From: Lolium rigidum
Lineage: Eukaryota; Streptophyta; Magnoliopsida; Poales; Poaceae
Length of the DNA: 64,000 bases
Direction: 5' to 3'
NCBI RefSeq assembly: GCF_022539505.1
Contig: NC_061510.1
Span: 271,011,687 to 271,075,686, forward strand
Shown piece by piece: positions 1 through 11,453 of this stretch (its first letter is position 1; each line of letters opens with the position of its first letter). The notes under the pieces were generated by a model, which saw only the letters and a list, made by a program, of their open reading frames with translations, was not told the origin of the DNA and ran no database searches. A program made the position numbers and the translations under genes.

Positions 1-50
1 TAAGGTCAAGCAGGATGCGGTCAAATTCTCTCGCCGTCTTATGGTGTCGG

Positions 51-585
51 TGTCGAGGGTACTCCTCGGCAATGTCCTCCGTATGGGGCTTGAGGTAGAT
101 GGAATCCTGTAGGCTGACACGAGACATCGGTTATCAAACAAGCGGGGAGAGCGATTTACCCAGGTTCGGGGCCCTCGATGAGGTAAAACCCTTACGTCCT
201 TCCTGTCTGATCTTGATTATGAAAATATCGAATTACAATGGGGTGCCGAAGGTTTCGGCTGTGATCTCGTCGAGAGACTAAGTTCTGTAATGACCTAGCT
301 CTAGGCGGTGGCTAAGTTTTCTATGATTGCATGTGTCCCTCGGCAGCCTCTCCCCTGTCCCTTATATTGGGAGCCAGGTCTCAAGAGGTCTATCCGGGTA
401 CGACTAAGTTACAGAGAGTCTTAGATCTAAACTTTCCTTGTATTCTTCGTCTTCTTGCCTTGTGCTTCAATAAATCTTCTTCAGAACCGACGCTACATCC
501 ACCTGGTCGTCGAGTGTCTTCATGGGCCCCTGGCTGGGCGGTAGCAGGTAGTGCAACACTAGTTACTCGAAGGGTAATGCCCACA
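51..585 (-). repeat. 3' LTR of the Tat-like element
   Basis: It matches 10848-11385 along its whole length with scattered substitutions and small indels. Read on the minus strand it runs from TGTGGGCATTACCC to ACCCTCGACA. An AT-rich TATA-like stretch (minus AATATAAGGG) lies near 359-372. The sequence next to its inner edge, at 586-602, is purine-rich on the minus strand (ACTCGGGGGCTACAGA) and is the likely polypurine tract. The 50 bases to its left are unassigned flank. Confidence 0.85.
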
Positions 586-1260
586 TCTGTAGCCCCCGAG
601 TGACTGGCCGAAGAAACTTCGGGCAGGGACTAAAAAATGTGTCTTCTGGTTGAATCTTCATTCCTGCCGGGAAAAACTTGACTTTCTTGTAATAGTAGCA
701 TCTTCTTTATCGGGTGCGTGTTCAGCGCTCCCGATGGGAGTAGCCCCCGAGTCTAGATACAGATGTTGGCAACCGTGTGTAGACTCAAGTTGTTCTACTC
801 GAATATTTCTTCTGTCGAAACTTTCCGCAAACTGTTATGGTCATCCGATATATCTCCTTTCATCGGGTCTTCATTTATTTCAAGCAAGATTTAGTACGTA
901 AAGGATATCGAGTAACGTGCCCGGTTTTTACCCGTTAACTACCAATGGCAAGACAACGTTACCCTACACAGAATCAAGTCCACGGGCATGATTCTGGGTC
1001 GCGCCAAAAAATCTTTGAGTCCACAATTTTTATCGGGTGTGCATCCAGCACTCCCGACGGGAGTAGCCCCCGAGTCTGGACGCGGATGCGTGCAACCGAG
1101 TGCAGACTCATCCCAAAACTACTCAAATTCTGTCGGGTGCGCGTCCAGCGCTCCCGATGGGAGTAGCCTCCGAGTCTAGGCACGAATGCTCGCATATGTG
1201 TCTAGACTCAAACCGATCCACTCGATAGTTTTTAATTTCTTTCGAATGCTTCATGCGGAG
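586..1260 (-). repeat. 3' region repeats carrying polypurine-tract-like motifs
   Basis: Three diverged copies of a module occur at about 708-800, 1028-1115 and 1133-1220. On the minus strand each contains a stretch like GACTCGGGGGCTACTCCC, the short inverted repeat CTCCC-ATC-GGGAG, and then CGCACCCGATA. The true polypurine tract at the LTR border has the same core, CTCGGGGGCTAC. The same modules occur in the 3' region of the non-autonomous element at 16440-16900, in the same relation to its 3' LTR. Confidence 0.75.
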
Positions 1261-1608
1261 TCGATACTTCTTGTGACATCACTGATGACGTGATTACTGC
1301 TGCGATCTGACTGACAGGACATGACCTAGCGGGCTCACCCTACTTCTGCGCAGTTCAGCTTGGGGAATGACCAGTATTTGTGCAGTTACCAAGATGTCTC
1401 CTCGATTTCCGCGCATAGTGATGAAAAGATCCTTTAATAAATCAGAAACAACGACACGTGGTCGCCTAATCCCAAACTCTCTTTAGTTTATAGCCGCAGA
1501 GGGTAGATTTTACCCTTTTCACCCTTTCTTCTCGCAACCCTTCTTCCTTGCTCACAACTGATGTGCCGCCGCCGCCGTTCTTTAGACCTTCTCCATATCT
1601 CTCTCACG

Positions 1609-2503
1609 ATGGTGAAGAAGAAGAATCTTACTCTCGCCGCCGGTGCTATGACTAGCGGCGCCACCACCAAAGCGCACCAAGGAAGGGTACATCGGATGCC
1701 TCCGCCTCAGCTCCCGCGCCGCCCGCGCCGGAGATCTCCATGGCCGGACCTGCGCCTGGCGATTGGCCAACGTCCACGACCACCAAGTGTGACGAGAAGA
1801 GGGCTCGGAGCCTCGGCATAATTTCATCTGACGAGGGGAACGTCATTCTCCCAGGTGCGGCTTCACGCCCCAATCCTCCCGCCGGTTTTACTGTGATGTT
1901 CTTGTCTTTCCTTTATCGTGGTCTTTCCCTTCCTGTTCATGAATTCCTCCGGCGCCTCCTTCGTGTGTATGAGATCCAATTGTGGCAGTTAACCCCTAAT
2001 TCGATCCTCCATCTCTCTATCTTTATCACCTTATGTGGGGCTTTCCTGGGCATCGATCCTCACTTCGGTCTATGGAAGAAGATCTTCTTCGTGAAGAGAT
2101 ACAACTGTAGTAACGGGTCCTTCATCACCGGCGTAGTTGGATTCATTATCCGCAAAGAAGTTAATTACTTCAATTTTCCAATGAGGGAATCTGTCCAAGG
2201 ATGGAGGTTGAAGCGGTTCTATATCAAAGACTCATCAGCAGCCGACACGCAACTCCCACGTTTTACCGATGTCCTCGAGGCTGTGCCCAGGAGATCTTGG
2301 AAGAATATCCTATCATCCGAAGAGAAACCAACAACCGACAAATTATTCGAGAGAGTTCTTCGAATCAAAGAGTCTGATGGCCAAACCATGATAGGCACCG
2401 AGATAGCCGCCGTTTTCCTGAAACGTCGAGTCCAGCCGATTATGTCTAGGGCCCACCCGATGTGGTTCTATTCAGGCCCCAAAGATGAGACTAGCGTGAA
2501 CGT
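1609..2503 (+). pseudogene. Antisense extra ORF of the Tat element, N-terminal part (Transposase_28-type)
   Basis: The start Met-Val-Lys-Lys-Lys at 1609 is followed by an Ala/Pro-rich leader. A single-base frame change near 1680 joins it to the frame starting SMAGPAPGDWP (about 1737). From there about 250 codons read openly: FTVMFLSFLYRGLSLP, then FLRRLLRVYEIQLWQLTPNS, then FITLCGAFLGIDPHFGLWKK. This is the conserved core of the Transposase_28 family (PF04195, putative gypsy type transposon). Despite its name the family has no demonstrated transposase activity; it marks genes carried antisense in Tat-type Gypsy elements. The gene is cut at 2503 by an inserted LTR, and the open frame runs only six codons into the insert. 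The rest of the gene resumes after the gap at 5071. With a frame change and a split it cannot be functional here. Confidence 0.75.
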
Positions 2504-5070
2504 TGTAATGTCCCAGGTTTAGAGACGATCGAGGGGTAGATTTTAGAAAGGGATGTGCATTGCATAGTAAATTCTGGGGAAATTTCGCGCTTTTAAACAA
2601 AAACTGCATCGAAGGGGGACAAGTTTCTCTCTCGACACCTTACAGGGTTAGGGTTTCGAGAGTGCGACAAACTTGCAACTCACCTAACTAAATTAGGGTT
2701 TTGAGAAGAGAGGAGAGAATTGCATTACAACTTAACTTGCATGATTGAATTCTAAATTAAGTTGTATGATTGAATTCAAACCAAATTTGAATTTGAATTT
2801 CAAATTCAAACATCAAGTTAATATCTCATAATTCAAACTTGAGATAAATTAATAAACAATCTTTAATAATCAATAATAAACAAGATGAACAATTATAATA
2901 AAGTAAAGCTCATTAGGGAAAACTTTGAGCTTTATTGATCATCACACAATTTACAAAGTCATTACAATATTCATAAGTGAATTAAATGAATAATACAACA
3001 CATTACATAAATGGGCAGTATAGAAGAAAGAAAAATAAAGAAAAATTACAAGTTAATGATCCTAGTCTAAATTCTACAAGATCATCTTCACTTGATCTTG
3101 GATTTGATGAACTCCATGTTCATTTTGCTCAATGGATGATCCCTGCACAAATCAAAGCAAACAAACAGAATTAAGCCAAGTGGCAAAGCCACTTGGCAGA
3201 TTAGAAAAGAAGTTAAAATGGTGGATAATATCACAGCTCTGCCGAGCTGATCCTCTCCAAGCCAGGTGCACAGGACCTGGTACACACATACACACAAGCA
3301 GCACACACAGCATGTGTGCATGCTCAACACTCAGTCACTGAGTGTGCATGCGGGACAACACACACACACATCATCAGTGAGTCACCAAAGTGACAAGCAG
3401 GAGCTGTCGATCAGGGATGCAAGAGAACACCATATATAAACTTTTCAGAAGCCAAACCCTAGCCATTTGCTTCATCCATCGACAGGCAGCAGTGGTAAGT
3501 CACCAAGAACACCAAGAACAGCTAGAACAAGAAGAACAGCCAGTCGTTGTTCAACTGCTTCAACCTCACCACCGAACCAACACAAGATCACCAGGAGGAG
3601 AAGGACAAGTAAACCAACCACAAGTTCATCCCCGAAGCAATCCTCTACACCAACAAACAATCTAGGAGCTGGAGTGAGGTATAAACCAAATCAACCCGAG
3701 CAAAACCAAGTTTTGCTCATAAATAAGCATATAATGCATCACAGGAGCACAGAAGGGTAGAAAACCCTGTTTGTGTCATCATCTGGCTACAAAGCCAATT
3801 GGTGCAAGCAAATATGGGTAAAAACTCTAGGGAATCAGCCTATGGGAACATCAGTCATGCAAAACAGTGCATAACTGAAGAAATCCAGCAAAAGATGAAG
3901 TCCTAGTCTAGCCTAGCCCACACACTTAGCACCTACAGCTAATTGACCATCAGACTTAGACAGATTTCGCCCGTTTGATTTCAACATCAAGAGTCACCGG
4001 CAATCCAATAAATGGATCACCCGAGAAAACATTTGGTAAGCAACAAGCAAGCCAACGAGATAGGGAGCTATCCCGAGGCAGCACATGAATACCGCCAGGA
4101 TCACCTCAACCACTTAACCAATTCCAACAAAGAAACCATGCACAGATATCATCACCCAGTAGGGTTCAAAAGGAGGGTTAGGGTACACAACCAGGTGTTG
4201 GCATCCATCTAACCCTACCAAACTCAATGAAATGATCATAACTGACAGAGAGCAGTTCACATCAATTATCCATGTGACTAAGCCAAACTAGACAGATAAT
4301 TGAAATACACAAGCAACTCGATAATACATACACTTCCTCATGATCTAGAAGATCATCGCAAGTCACAGCAGGCTTCAGGGTAAGCAAGAGCATGCACCAG
4401 CACATGCTTGAGTACCACACAGGTTAAGTAAAAGCATCAGTGAAGCACAAGCCATAGGACAGCAGAAAACCATTAAGTACTGATGATTATATGATCATCA
4501 GGGCTTGCCTTAGCATACAAAAGCCTGTGTCGTCGTGGTGAAAAAATAGACGGTAATCCATGAATCATGTAAATGAAATATAGCCACGAGTTAAGCTTAA
4601 CGGTTCTCATCTGACAGGCAATTGCATAAATCCAATTATAGTTGTATCCGGAAAAGCACTTCCATCGGATGAGTTAGTGATCAACGATTAGGCTCAATTG
4701 GGCATGTCCAAAGAACTAGAGCAGGTTAATAGCACATTTGGGCATAGCACTTGCTGGCGCACCCAGTGCAAGGATCATCATGTATGATCAAGCCAAGAGC
4801 AAATCATATGCATCACAGGAGAGAGATAGTATGCGAGAGAATCGATCGAGGGCTCTAATTACACGAGACACCACGGCATGCTCATGAGCAATAATTCATG
4901 AATCGCAACGGTAGCAATTGAGCAAGAACGAAGCCACAGACCTGACAAGCTAGAACCATGAGCAAATGCANNNNNNNNNNNNNNNNNNNNNNNNNNNNNN
5001 NNNNNNNNNNNNNNNNNNNNNNNNNNNNNNNNNNNNNNNNNNNNNNNNNNNNNNNNNNNNNNNNNNNNNN
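2504..5070 (+). mobile_element. Inserted long LTR (Gypsy-like), right end lost in the gap
   Basis: Homology to the antisense gene stops exactly at TGTAATGTCCCAGG, a typical Gypsy LTR start, and gene homology resumes right after the N run. The inside has no polyprotein. A TATA box (TATATAAA near 3432) followed by a downstream AACCCTAGCC leader looks like the LTR promoter and transcript start on the plus strand. A CA-rich microsatellite lies at 3285-3370. The left flank AACGT (2499-2503) is the candidate target duplication; the right copy cannot be seen because of the gap. It could be a solo LTR or a collapsed complete element. Confidence 0.55.
4971..5070. other. Assembly gap (100 N)
   Basis: An exact run of 100 N is the usual placeholder for a gap of unknown size. 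The left side is LTR-like sequence and the right side is the antisense gene of the Tat element, so the gap hides the right border of the insertion and possibly a whole internal region. Open frames reported across it are artefacts. Confidence 0.99.
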
Positions 5071-6905
5071 ATTCGATCAGTCATTTGTTCTTTGGAGGCC
5101 TTCGCCTCTCAATTCACCTCACTCGAAGCTGACAAGGTTCGGCTTCAGGAGGAATTTGATTCAACTTCCTCTAAGCTTGATAATGCAATAAAAATGGCTG
5201 CTGAAGCTGGTCAGAACGCTGATTCTCTGAAGGGAGAGCTTGAGCAGCTGAAGAGGAAGCTAAAAGATGAAGAATCTTCGAAGGCCACTGCCGAAGCTCA
5301 AAGGGATGAAAAGGACAACCTTCTTCGCCAATCCATTTTGGCCCTGCTCAGTAATTCTTATCGGCTCAGCCTCTTCTTTAATTTTTCCTCTCTTGACTTA
5401 ATTGTAACTAACAAATTTTTCCTTTTCGTTTTTTTGCAGAAGCTGCCGATATCCCTGCTGACGCCTTATAGAAGCTCCAAGATAACTCCTCTGTCGATGC
5501 TTTGTCATTGACCCTTGAATCTCACGAACTCATTCAGGCTCTTCTCCAGAAGAATAAAGGAGTCATGCTGAGGATGCACTCGATGATTTTTCCCAAGGCC
5601 GACCAGAACAAAACTCTGGGGCAGCTAACAGATGCTTTTGCTGTCGACACGAAGGAAGTTATTGAGGTATTCAAACGCACTTCACGCACCTACGACGCTC
5701 TCCTAGATTTTCAGCTTATGATGGGTCATGGTTTCAAAGACGATATTGAACAAATGTCCAAGGAGCTGCCAAAGGAACAGGATGGGCGACTTATTGACTT
5801 AAGTGTCAATAAAACTTCAGCGCTCAAGTGTGCTCGTCCGCTTCTTGAATTGGTTTCGTCGAACAAATCAACTACTGGCCCAAGCTTGTCAACTCACACT
5901 CAAGCTCCTTGACTTGTTTTTGTGTTGGATTGTAGCCTTGTTCGTTTTAAAACAATTTCCAGTCATAAGACCTTTTTATTGTAACAAATTCCGTATCGGC
6001 AATGTTGCCAATACCTTCTTGCTGTAATACTTTCGACACTTTTTAATCGCACGCTCCCGATGGGAGTGAGTCCAATTGATAAGCTCATATATTCCATTGT
6101 GTCCTTGATGGTATAACTTTGCAGGTAGTTCCTGTACCCTCCTTTACCGAAGGTTCTTCGGATGGTTCTTCTGAAAATGATCGCCTCCAGCGCATGAAGG
6201 CTCGGATCGCCCAGATGGAGAAGGACATGCGTGGTATTCATGCCATGTCCGCTGTTATAAAGAAGAAAGGCGAACTAGCCACCGACGCAGAACGATATGC
6301 TCTTACTGAGTTGTAGAAAGCAACAGAAAGTTTAAACTGTAAGAATCTTCTTACTCCTTAAATTCTCGAGCATCGCCAAGTATTTTCTTCTAATGCCGCT
6401 TATTTTATTATTTCTTGTAGTCATGGCCTTGAACCTGTCAAAGGAAAACCAGCGTGTGCATGAGCGCGTAAATTCCTTGACTCATCTGTCATCTTTTGAT
6501 GAAGTTTTTTGGGGAAACCAATCAAAGGCCGCCACTGTCGCAAAGTTTCAGGATCGGGTGCAACAGGTGCACCGAATTTTTAATAAGTGCTATACTAGGT
6601 TGAGGGTAATCTGGAAGACAATGTTTCCTTTGAACGAGGTCCCTCCTACTTTGCTGACTTTGATGTCAAAGTTCAGTAACACCATGAAGATCCGAGGCTT
6701 GATTCGTGCACAGCTTATTGCTGGAGCCAAGTCTGCCTTCGCCCTTGTTCTTTTGAGACATCCTTCCGCAGACTTGATGGCCATTGCCAACGCCGATGGT
6801 GATGTAGGACCTCTGTTTCCTAAGGCGGAGATTCCTGCCACCATTGTGATTGAAAGACTTGAAGATACTTCAAAGGTAGTCGAAGAAGCGGAGGCTCCAA
6901 AATAA
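5071..6905 (+). pseudogene. Antisense extra ORF of the Tat element, C-terminal coiled-coil part with introns
   Basis: This continues the gene begun at 1609. The first exon segment encodes a heptad-rich coiled coil (LKGELEQLKRKLKDEE, 5229-5276). A well-formed intron follows: donor GTAATT at about 5351, a T-rich tract, and acceptor TTTTTGCAG ending at about 5440. The next exon (to about 5911) encodes a helical segment with FKRTSRTYDALLDFQL. Further exons start after TTTGCAG at about 6124 and after TTTCTTGTAG at about 6420. An in-frame TAG after YALTEL (6314) and a stop at 5912 show decay. The last exon ends with VVEEAEAPK at 6905. Domain order (globular N-terminus, coiled-coil C-terminus) fits genes carried by Tat-type elements; the function is unknown. 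Confidence 0.7.
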
Positions 6906-7655
6906 TAGTCCTGAGAAACGTTTATGCTCCTGCTGTAAAGTAAATACTTTAGTGCTTGCTGCATCCGATTGTTCGGATGCTTAGATTTAAACTGATTCAT
7001 CGGAAGGTGTATATATGTACCTCCCTTTTGTAATTATGTCTAATGCCATTGGCAAGGGTTTAGTATGAATGGAGTAAATCTTAATTACTCGTTTTACATC
7101 TGTATTATGATGTATATGTATGTTTGTCGGCAGCAAATTTCTTTGAGTGATCAGCTCATGTTGCGAGTTTGTAAAACCCGATGTAAGTGCAACTTTGCTT
7201 TCAACCGACGATGTATGTTTTGGCGGCAGCCCCCGAGCGAATCGATGGACCTAAGCCTGCCGATGACTCCGTCTCTTAAGTACTTCTGTAGTTTAAAGTA
7301 CCGGTCATGGGTCTTTTTGTAAGTGTATATTTGTTTACCCTCGCTATCTGCAGCGCTCGTATAGTTTCGAGGCTTTTCTAGCAGAGGGTGAAAGTCCCGT
7401 TGATTTTGCCTCGTAGCACTCGTAATTTCAGAGGCTTTAGATGACAATCTCGGGTAGAATTTTGAGTAAACCAATGTTCGCTGTAGTATACGAAATAAGG
7501 TTCTCGGTAAACTTTGTTCGGGTGGCCCGAATTACTGCAATACTTCAGATAAAAAAAACTTGAGTCTTTATTAATAACGTAAGCTAAAAACGAAGTGGCT
7601 TGAAAAGCCTTATTGAAAGAAAGAAAAATAAGTATGCATAATGCTGCCCATCTTC
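6906..7655. other. Non-coding spacer between the two convergent gene sets of the Tat element
   Basis: This stretch lies between the stop of the plus-strand antisense gene and the minus-strand end of gag-protease, where pol should be. No RT (YVDD/FIDD), RNase H or integrase motif is visible in any frame. It contains one more GCAGCCCCCGAGCGA motif (about 7227) like those in the 3' region. The two transcripts would converge here. Confidence 0.6.
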
Positions 7656-10267
7656 TTTAACCAAGAGGAGGGTTCTTCTTATCTTCGATCTTTTCTAGAG
7701 AGCTGGTGGCTTTGGTGGCGTCGACGATTCCATCAGAAGTGCTTGCAGCAAGCGCGAGAGCTTTACTGTATTTGGTAGTGGCCTTGCTATCAGCTGCCGA
7801 AGATCCAACTGCCGAAACTTTCGGAGCAGGATCATCCGGTTTCTTCTTTAATATCTTGGTGCGGTCATCCTCCTTATCGTCGAGTGCTAACGATTTGGAG
7901 GGAAGTCGACAGGTTCTTGTTTTATTCCAAACTTTGCAGCAATCCTCTGAAACTCGCGATCACAGTTATCTGAGCGTAAGAAACTTCCATAGACTGTGAT
8001 GTTTGTTCTATTGTTTCCTGGCATCTTGAGCTTGACATACGCATAATGTGGCATAGCCATGAACTTGGCGTATGCTGGTCTCCCGAGTATAGCGTGGTAC
8101 TGCGATTCCCAATCTAGTACCTCGAACTCTATCTTTTCCTTCCTGAAATTGTCAGGCTTCCCAAAGACAACATTTAAGAAAACCCTGCCAAGAGAGTACG
8201 CTGGTAAAGTGGGGAGGATGCCATGAAAACATGTGTCAGATTCTTCCAACATCCTCATTGTAATTCCCATATTGTTGACAGTGTTTGCGAATATCAGATT
8301 TAAGCCGCTTCCGCCATCCATGAAGACTTTGCTCATATTGTATCCTCCTATTTGCGCCTCAACTACCAAGGCAGCATGCCCTGGCTTTGGGATTGTCATC
8401 GGGTTGATTTCTTGAGTCAGCTTCTTCATCTCCCTTCTCAAAACACCAGTTTTGTGGATCATGCTCATCTGTCTCCGTGGTGGAGGGAAGGACTCGTTAG
8501 GGTTATGAGGCTGTACTTGCTGAACTTGGTGCTGAGGTGGTGGTGGTGGTGGTTGACTCGGCTGCTGCTGGATAAACTTCTGCATCTCGATAAACTGTCG
8601 ACAGTCCCTGAGCAGGTGGCTCGACTTATTCTTGTCATCTTTAGAATCGATATATGCGTGCGGGTAACAGGGAGCGTTCACCTGCTCGGCGAAAAGGAGT
8701 TCTGGGATCCTTGAGGGTCGTGATTTGTAGTTACCACGGTTCCCGCGGTTGCTGTCCTATCGATCATCCCGCCTGTCATCGTATCGATCATCACGGCGAT
8801 CAGAATATCCTGTGGCTACCATGTTGGTATCATCGTATCCGCGCTCTTTTCTTCTCTTACGGCGGTCTCTTCGACTACCTGAATCGTGTCTCGGTTGATC
8901 GTCGTCTTCGTCGTCACTGCGCGGGCGAGGCTTTCATACATTATCCTTGTCATCAGCCCAACTATTGGCGATCTCCATTAACTTGGTTATGGTCTTCGGC
9001 TTTTTACGCCCAAGCTCCTCTATGTAAGATTCACGTCGGATGCCGTTGCTGAAAGTGTCGATTGCTTTGTCGACAGAGACATCTTCGGCAGCGTTCAGGA
9101 GTTTGGTGAACCTCCCGATGTACGTACGCATCGACTCCTTCGGCTTCTGCTGACAATGACGTAATTCATTGATTCCAACCGGCCTTTTATACGTTGCCTG
9201 GAAATTTGTGACGAAGGCGTCTACCAGGTCGTCCCATGATTTGATGGACCCCTTCGGCAGGCCTCTCAGCCGGGCTCGTGCCGAGTCCTTCAGGTAAAGC
9301 TGTAAGCATTTCATCACCGCTATTTGGTTTCCCTTGTGTAAGATTACAGTTTGTAGATAATTGTCTATCCAGGACCTCGGCTCCTGTTGCCCATCATATT
9401 TAGTGGCATCAGTAGGAGTGCGTTTGAAACTTTTGGGCGGCATTGTCTCGCGGATCTTGTAACTTAAACAATCGGCTCCCCTCATCACGCTGTCATACTC
9501 CTGGCTTTCCTCGGAATCATCACTGTCGTATTCTTCCCTTGCCGCTTGCCGTCGCCTGGCTCTGTCGATCCTGCTCTGAGTAATTTCATCTCGAGCGTCT
9601 CTCGAACGGTGCCTTGAACCTCTAGCTTGAAGCGTAGATTTCTCTTTCCGTGGAACTAGTTTATCTCCAAGGATTGCGAGGCTTTCCAGGGCACCCCGAT
9701 GAGCTTGGGCCATAGGCCTTCGGGTGCTGGTTGCTGGTTGATTAAATATGCCGCGAGGTTGGCGGTTGCTCCTTCGACGGTCTTTGGCCTCAACATACCC
9801 GCAGTGTTGGTGGTCATGAAGGACTTGGATATGTTTGACGTTATTTCTCTTGCATCATCTTCTGAGAGCCTAGATAACCTTGAACGATGCCTCCATACAC
9901 CAAGACTGCTTCGAGAGGCGCTTCCATGCGAGGCCCTTCGGTGCTCACTTGATTGATCTGCTGCAAGTATGCGACGATTGAGATTGGCTTGCTCGTTCGA
10001 TAACCGTACACGATTCCTCTCCAAGATTCTCCGGTACGCATTAAGGGTTCCAACCGAAGTTCCGGCGGGAAGTGGCGTGTTGTTGGTTATGGCGTATCGA
10101 GCTGCTTCCCACTCTTCCTCCGCCATAGTGTAATCGCTATCGTTGTTACTAGCGATGTTCTCGGAGTTGCGTCGCCTGTTGGCGTGTGGAGTGCGATCTC
10201 CTTCTTCTCCTCCTCCGTTCCCCGTGCTTCCTGCATTGATGATAGCATAGATCTGGTGGTGCGCCAT
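7656..10267 (-). pseudogene. Gag-aspartic protease of the Tat-like element
   Basis: Reading on the minus strand from Met at 10267, the N-terminal part is polar and Arg/Ser-rich. It is joined by frame changes near 9700 to the gag core, which includes WDDLVDAFVTNFQATYKRP and the FNGIRRE-like FSNGIRRESYIEEL. A further frame change near 8900 leads through an Arg/Asp-rich linker to CYPHAYIDSKD...KSSHLLRDCRQF, a Tat-type gag end. The aspartic protease follows, with VFMDGGSGLNLIFANTV (DGGSG replacing the DTGS form, as is common in plant Gypsy) and a flap-side ILGRPAYAKFM. A frame change at about 7888 leads into a short tail ending DKKNPPLG and a stop at about 7656. The polyprotein ends there, without RT or integrase. 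At least three frame breaks make this copy inactive. Confidence 0.8.
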
Positions 10268-10381
10268 CCTCCAAGTGGCTGTCTTGATGGCACTGTCGAT
10301 ACTTTCCTCTCCCGATGAGTATATGGCGCTGCATACGAACGGTGTGTCACTTGATCCTAATCCGTGCCAAGTATCACAGTT

Positions 10382-10789
10382 TTAGCAGTAGTACGAAGTC
10401 TTATCGGATGACATGGAATCATCAGATCCAATCGACATAGAGGACATCGATCGGGTGATCGGTGCTGAAGAAGAATTCGTCGAGTCCGTCAAACCGACCG
10501 ATAGATCGACCGACGAGGACGCAACCGATCTTGCGACTGATGGAGATGGTTTCCTGGCTGATCCGGAGACGAACGGCTCAGACAACCGAAGGATCCCTTC
10601 CGTGTTGATGTTGTAATGAATGCTTCGAAACGTCATGCCCAATCCTCCTTGCAGATCCGAAAAAGTCGAGCGGGTTGAGTCACTGTGCGGGGTGAACTCG
10701 AAGGAACCAAACCGAATCGAATTCCCTGAGGTTGGCGATGAAGGGGACGACGGTGATGCCGGCAGTATAGATGAAGCTGCAGACGACAT
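10382..10789 (-). CDS. Ser-rich leader ORF upstream of gag
   Basis: A 135-codon ORF begins at the ATG (10789) about 40 bases inside the primer-binding site and ends at 10382, some 115 bases before the gag start. It is extremely rich in serine, with runs such as SSILPASPSSPSSPTSGNS and SMSSMSIGSDDSMSSD. No domain is recognised. It lies in the 5' leader of the retroelement transcript and may be the true N-terminus of gag, displaced by a frame change, or an upstream ORF. Its protein-coding status is unproven. Confidence 0.4.
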   Translation of the reverse strand: MSSAASSILPASPSSPSSPTSGNSIRFGSFEFTPHSDSTRSTFSDLQGGLGMTFRSIHYNINTEGILRLSEPFVSGSARKPSPSVARSVASSSVDLSVGLTDSTNSSSAPITRSMSSMSIGSDDSMSSDKTSYYC

Positions 10790-10827
10790 GGCTGAATCTG
10801 CTGATGACGGGTCTTGTGCCAACAGAC

Positions 10828-10847
10828 TTCCCACAGACGGTGCCAAT
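10828..10847 (-). other. Primer-binding site of the Tat-like element
   Basis: Directly inside the 5' LTR the minus strand reads ATTGGCACCGTCTGTGGGAA. Apart from one base (CACC for CGCC) it matches the site at 13294 just inside the 5' LTR of the 4.5-kb non-autonomous element. The position and the TGGCRCC core are typical of Gypsy primer sites in cereals. Confidence 0.75.
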
Positions 10848-11385
10848 TGTCGAGGGTACTCCTCGGCAATGCCCTCCATATGGGGCTTGGGTAGATGGAA
10901 TCCTGTAGGCTGACACGAGACATCGGTTATCAAACAAGCGGGGAGAGAGATTTACCCAGGTTCGGGGCCCTCGATGAGGTAAAACCCTTACGTCTTGCTG
11001 TCTGATCTTGATTATGAAAATACCGAATTACAATGGGGTGCCAAAGGTTTCGGCTGTGATCTCATCGAGAGACTAAGTTCTGTAATGACCTAGCTCTAGA
11101 CTTGCGGTGGCTAAGTTTTCTATGATTGCGTGTGTCCCTCGGCAGCCCCTCTCCTGGCCCTTATATTGGGAGACTTGTCCCAAGAGGTCTGTCTGGGTAC
11201 GACTAGGTTACAGGGAGTCTTAGATCTAAACTTTCCTTGTATTCTTCGTCTTCTTGCCTTGTGCTTCAAGAAATCTTCTTCAGAACCGACGCTACAACCC
11301 ACCTGGTCGTCGAGTGTCTTCATGGGCCCCTGGCTGGGCCGTAGGAGGTAGTGCAACGCTAGTTACCCGAAGGGTAATGCCCACA
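10848..11385 (-). repeat. 5' LTR of the Tat-like element
   Basis: This is the second copy of the LTR at 51-585, in the same orientation and 538 bp long. It begins TGTCGAGGGTACTCC on the plus strand and ends AATGCCCACA. About 63 bp of unassigned sequence (11386-11448) separate it from the neighbouring Copia element. Confidence 0.85.
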
Positions 11386-11453
11386 TCAACCGGGTCACGA
11401 TGTGAAAAGTTAACTTGAAGACAAAGTATAGAAAAGCGCGACAAGGTAGTCTC

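Larger units (their letters stand above)
51..11385 (-). mobile_element. Tat-like Gypsy LTR retrotransposon, lacking RT/integrase, with antisense gene
   Basis: Two direct LTRs (51-585 and 10848-11385) bracket an internal region read on the minus strand: primer-binding site, leader ORF, gag and aspartic protease. After the protease there is no reverse transcriptase, RNase H or integrase; a spacer and then a gene on the plus strand occupy the place of pol. An extra gene antisense to gag-pol, next to the 3' LTR, is a known trait of the Tat lineage of Gypsy elements, and the protein matches the Transposase_28 (putative gypsy type transposon) family. The 5 bp outside the LTRs (GTCGG left, TCAAC right) do not match, so the target duplication is lost or the ends were rearranged. 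The element is itself interrupted at 2504. It is probably non-autonomous. The lineage is inferred from gag, primer site and antisense gene. Confidence 0.8.

Noticed and set aside
46..50. Target duplication GTCGG for the Tat-like element
   Set aside because: The right flank is TCAAC, which does not match.
331..603. A small gene, also seen near 11130-11351
   Set aside because: Both are the same LTR sequence present twice; the frame is not kept between copies.
1740..2522. A DNA transposase gene
   Set aside because: The family name Transposase_28 suggests it, but there is no DDE core or terminal inverted repeat, and the context is an LTR element.
3285..3370. CA-rich tract as a regulatory Z-DNA element
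   Set aside because: An ordinary imperfect microsatellite inside an LTR; nothing supports a specific function.
4958..5511. ORFs crossing the N run
   Set aside because: Unknown bases were translated as X; only the part after 5071 belongs to a real, spliced gene.
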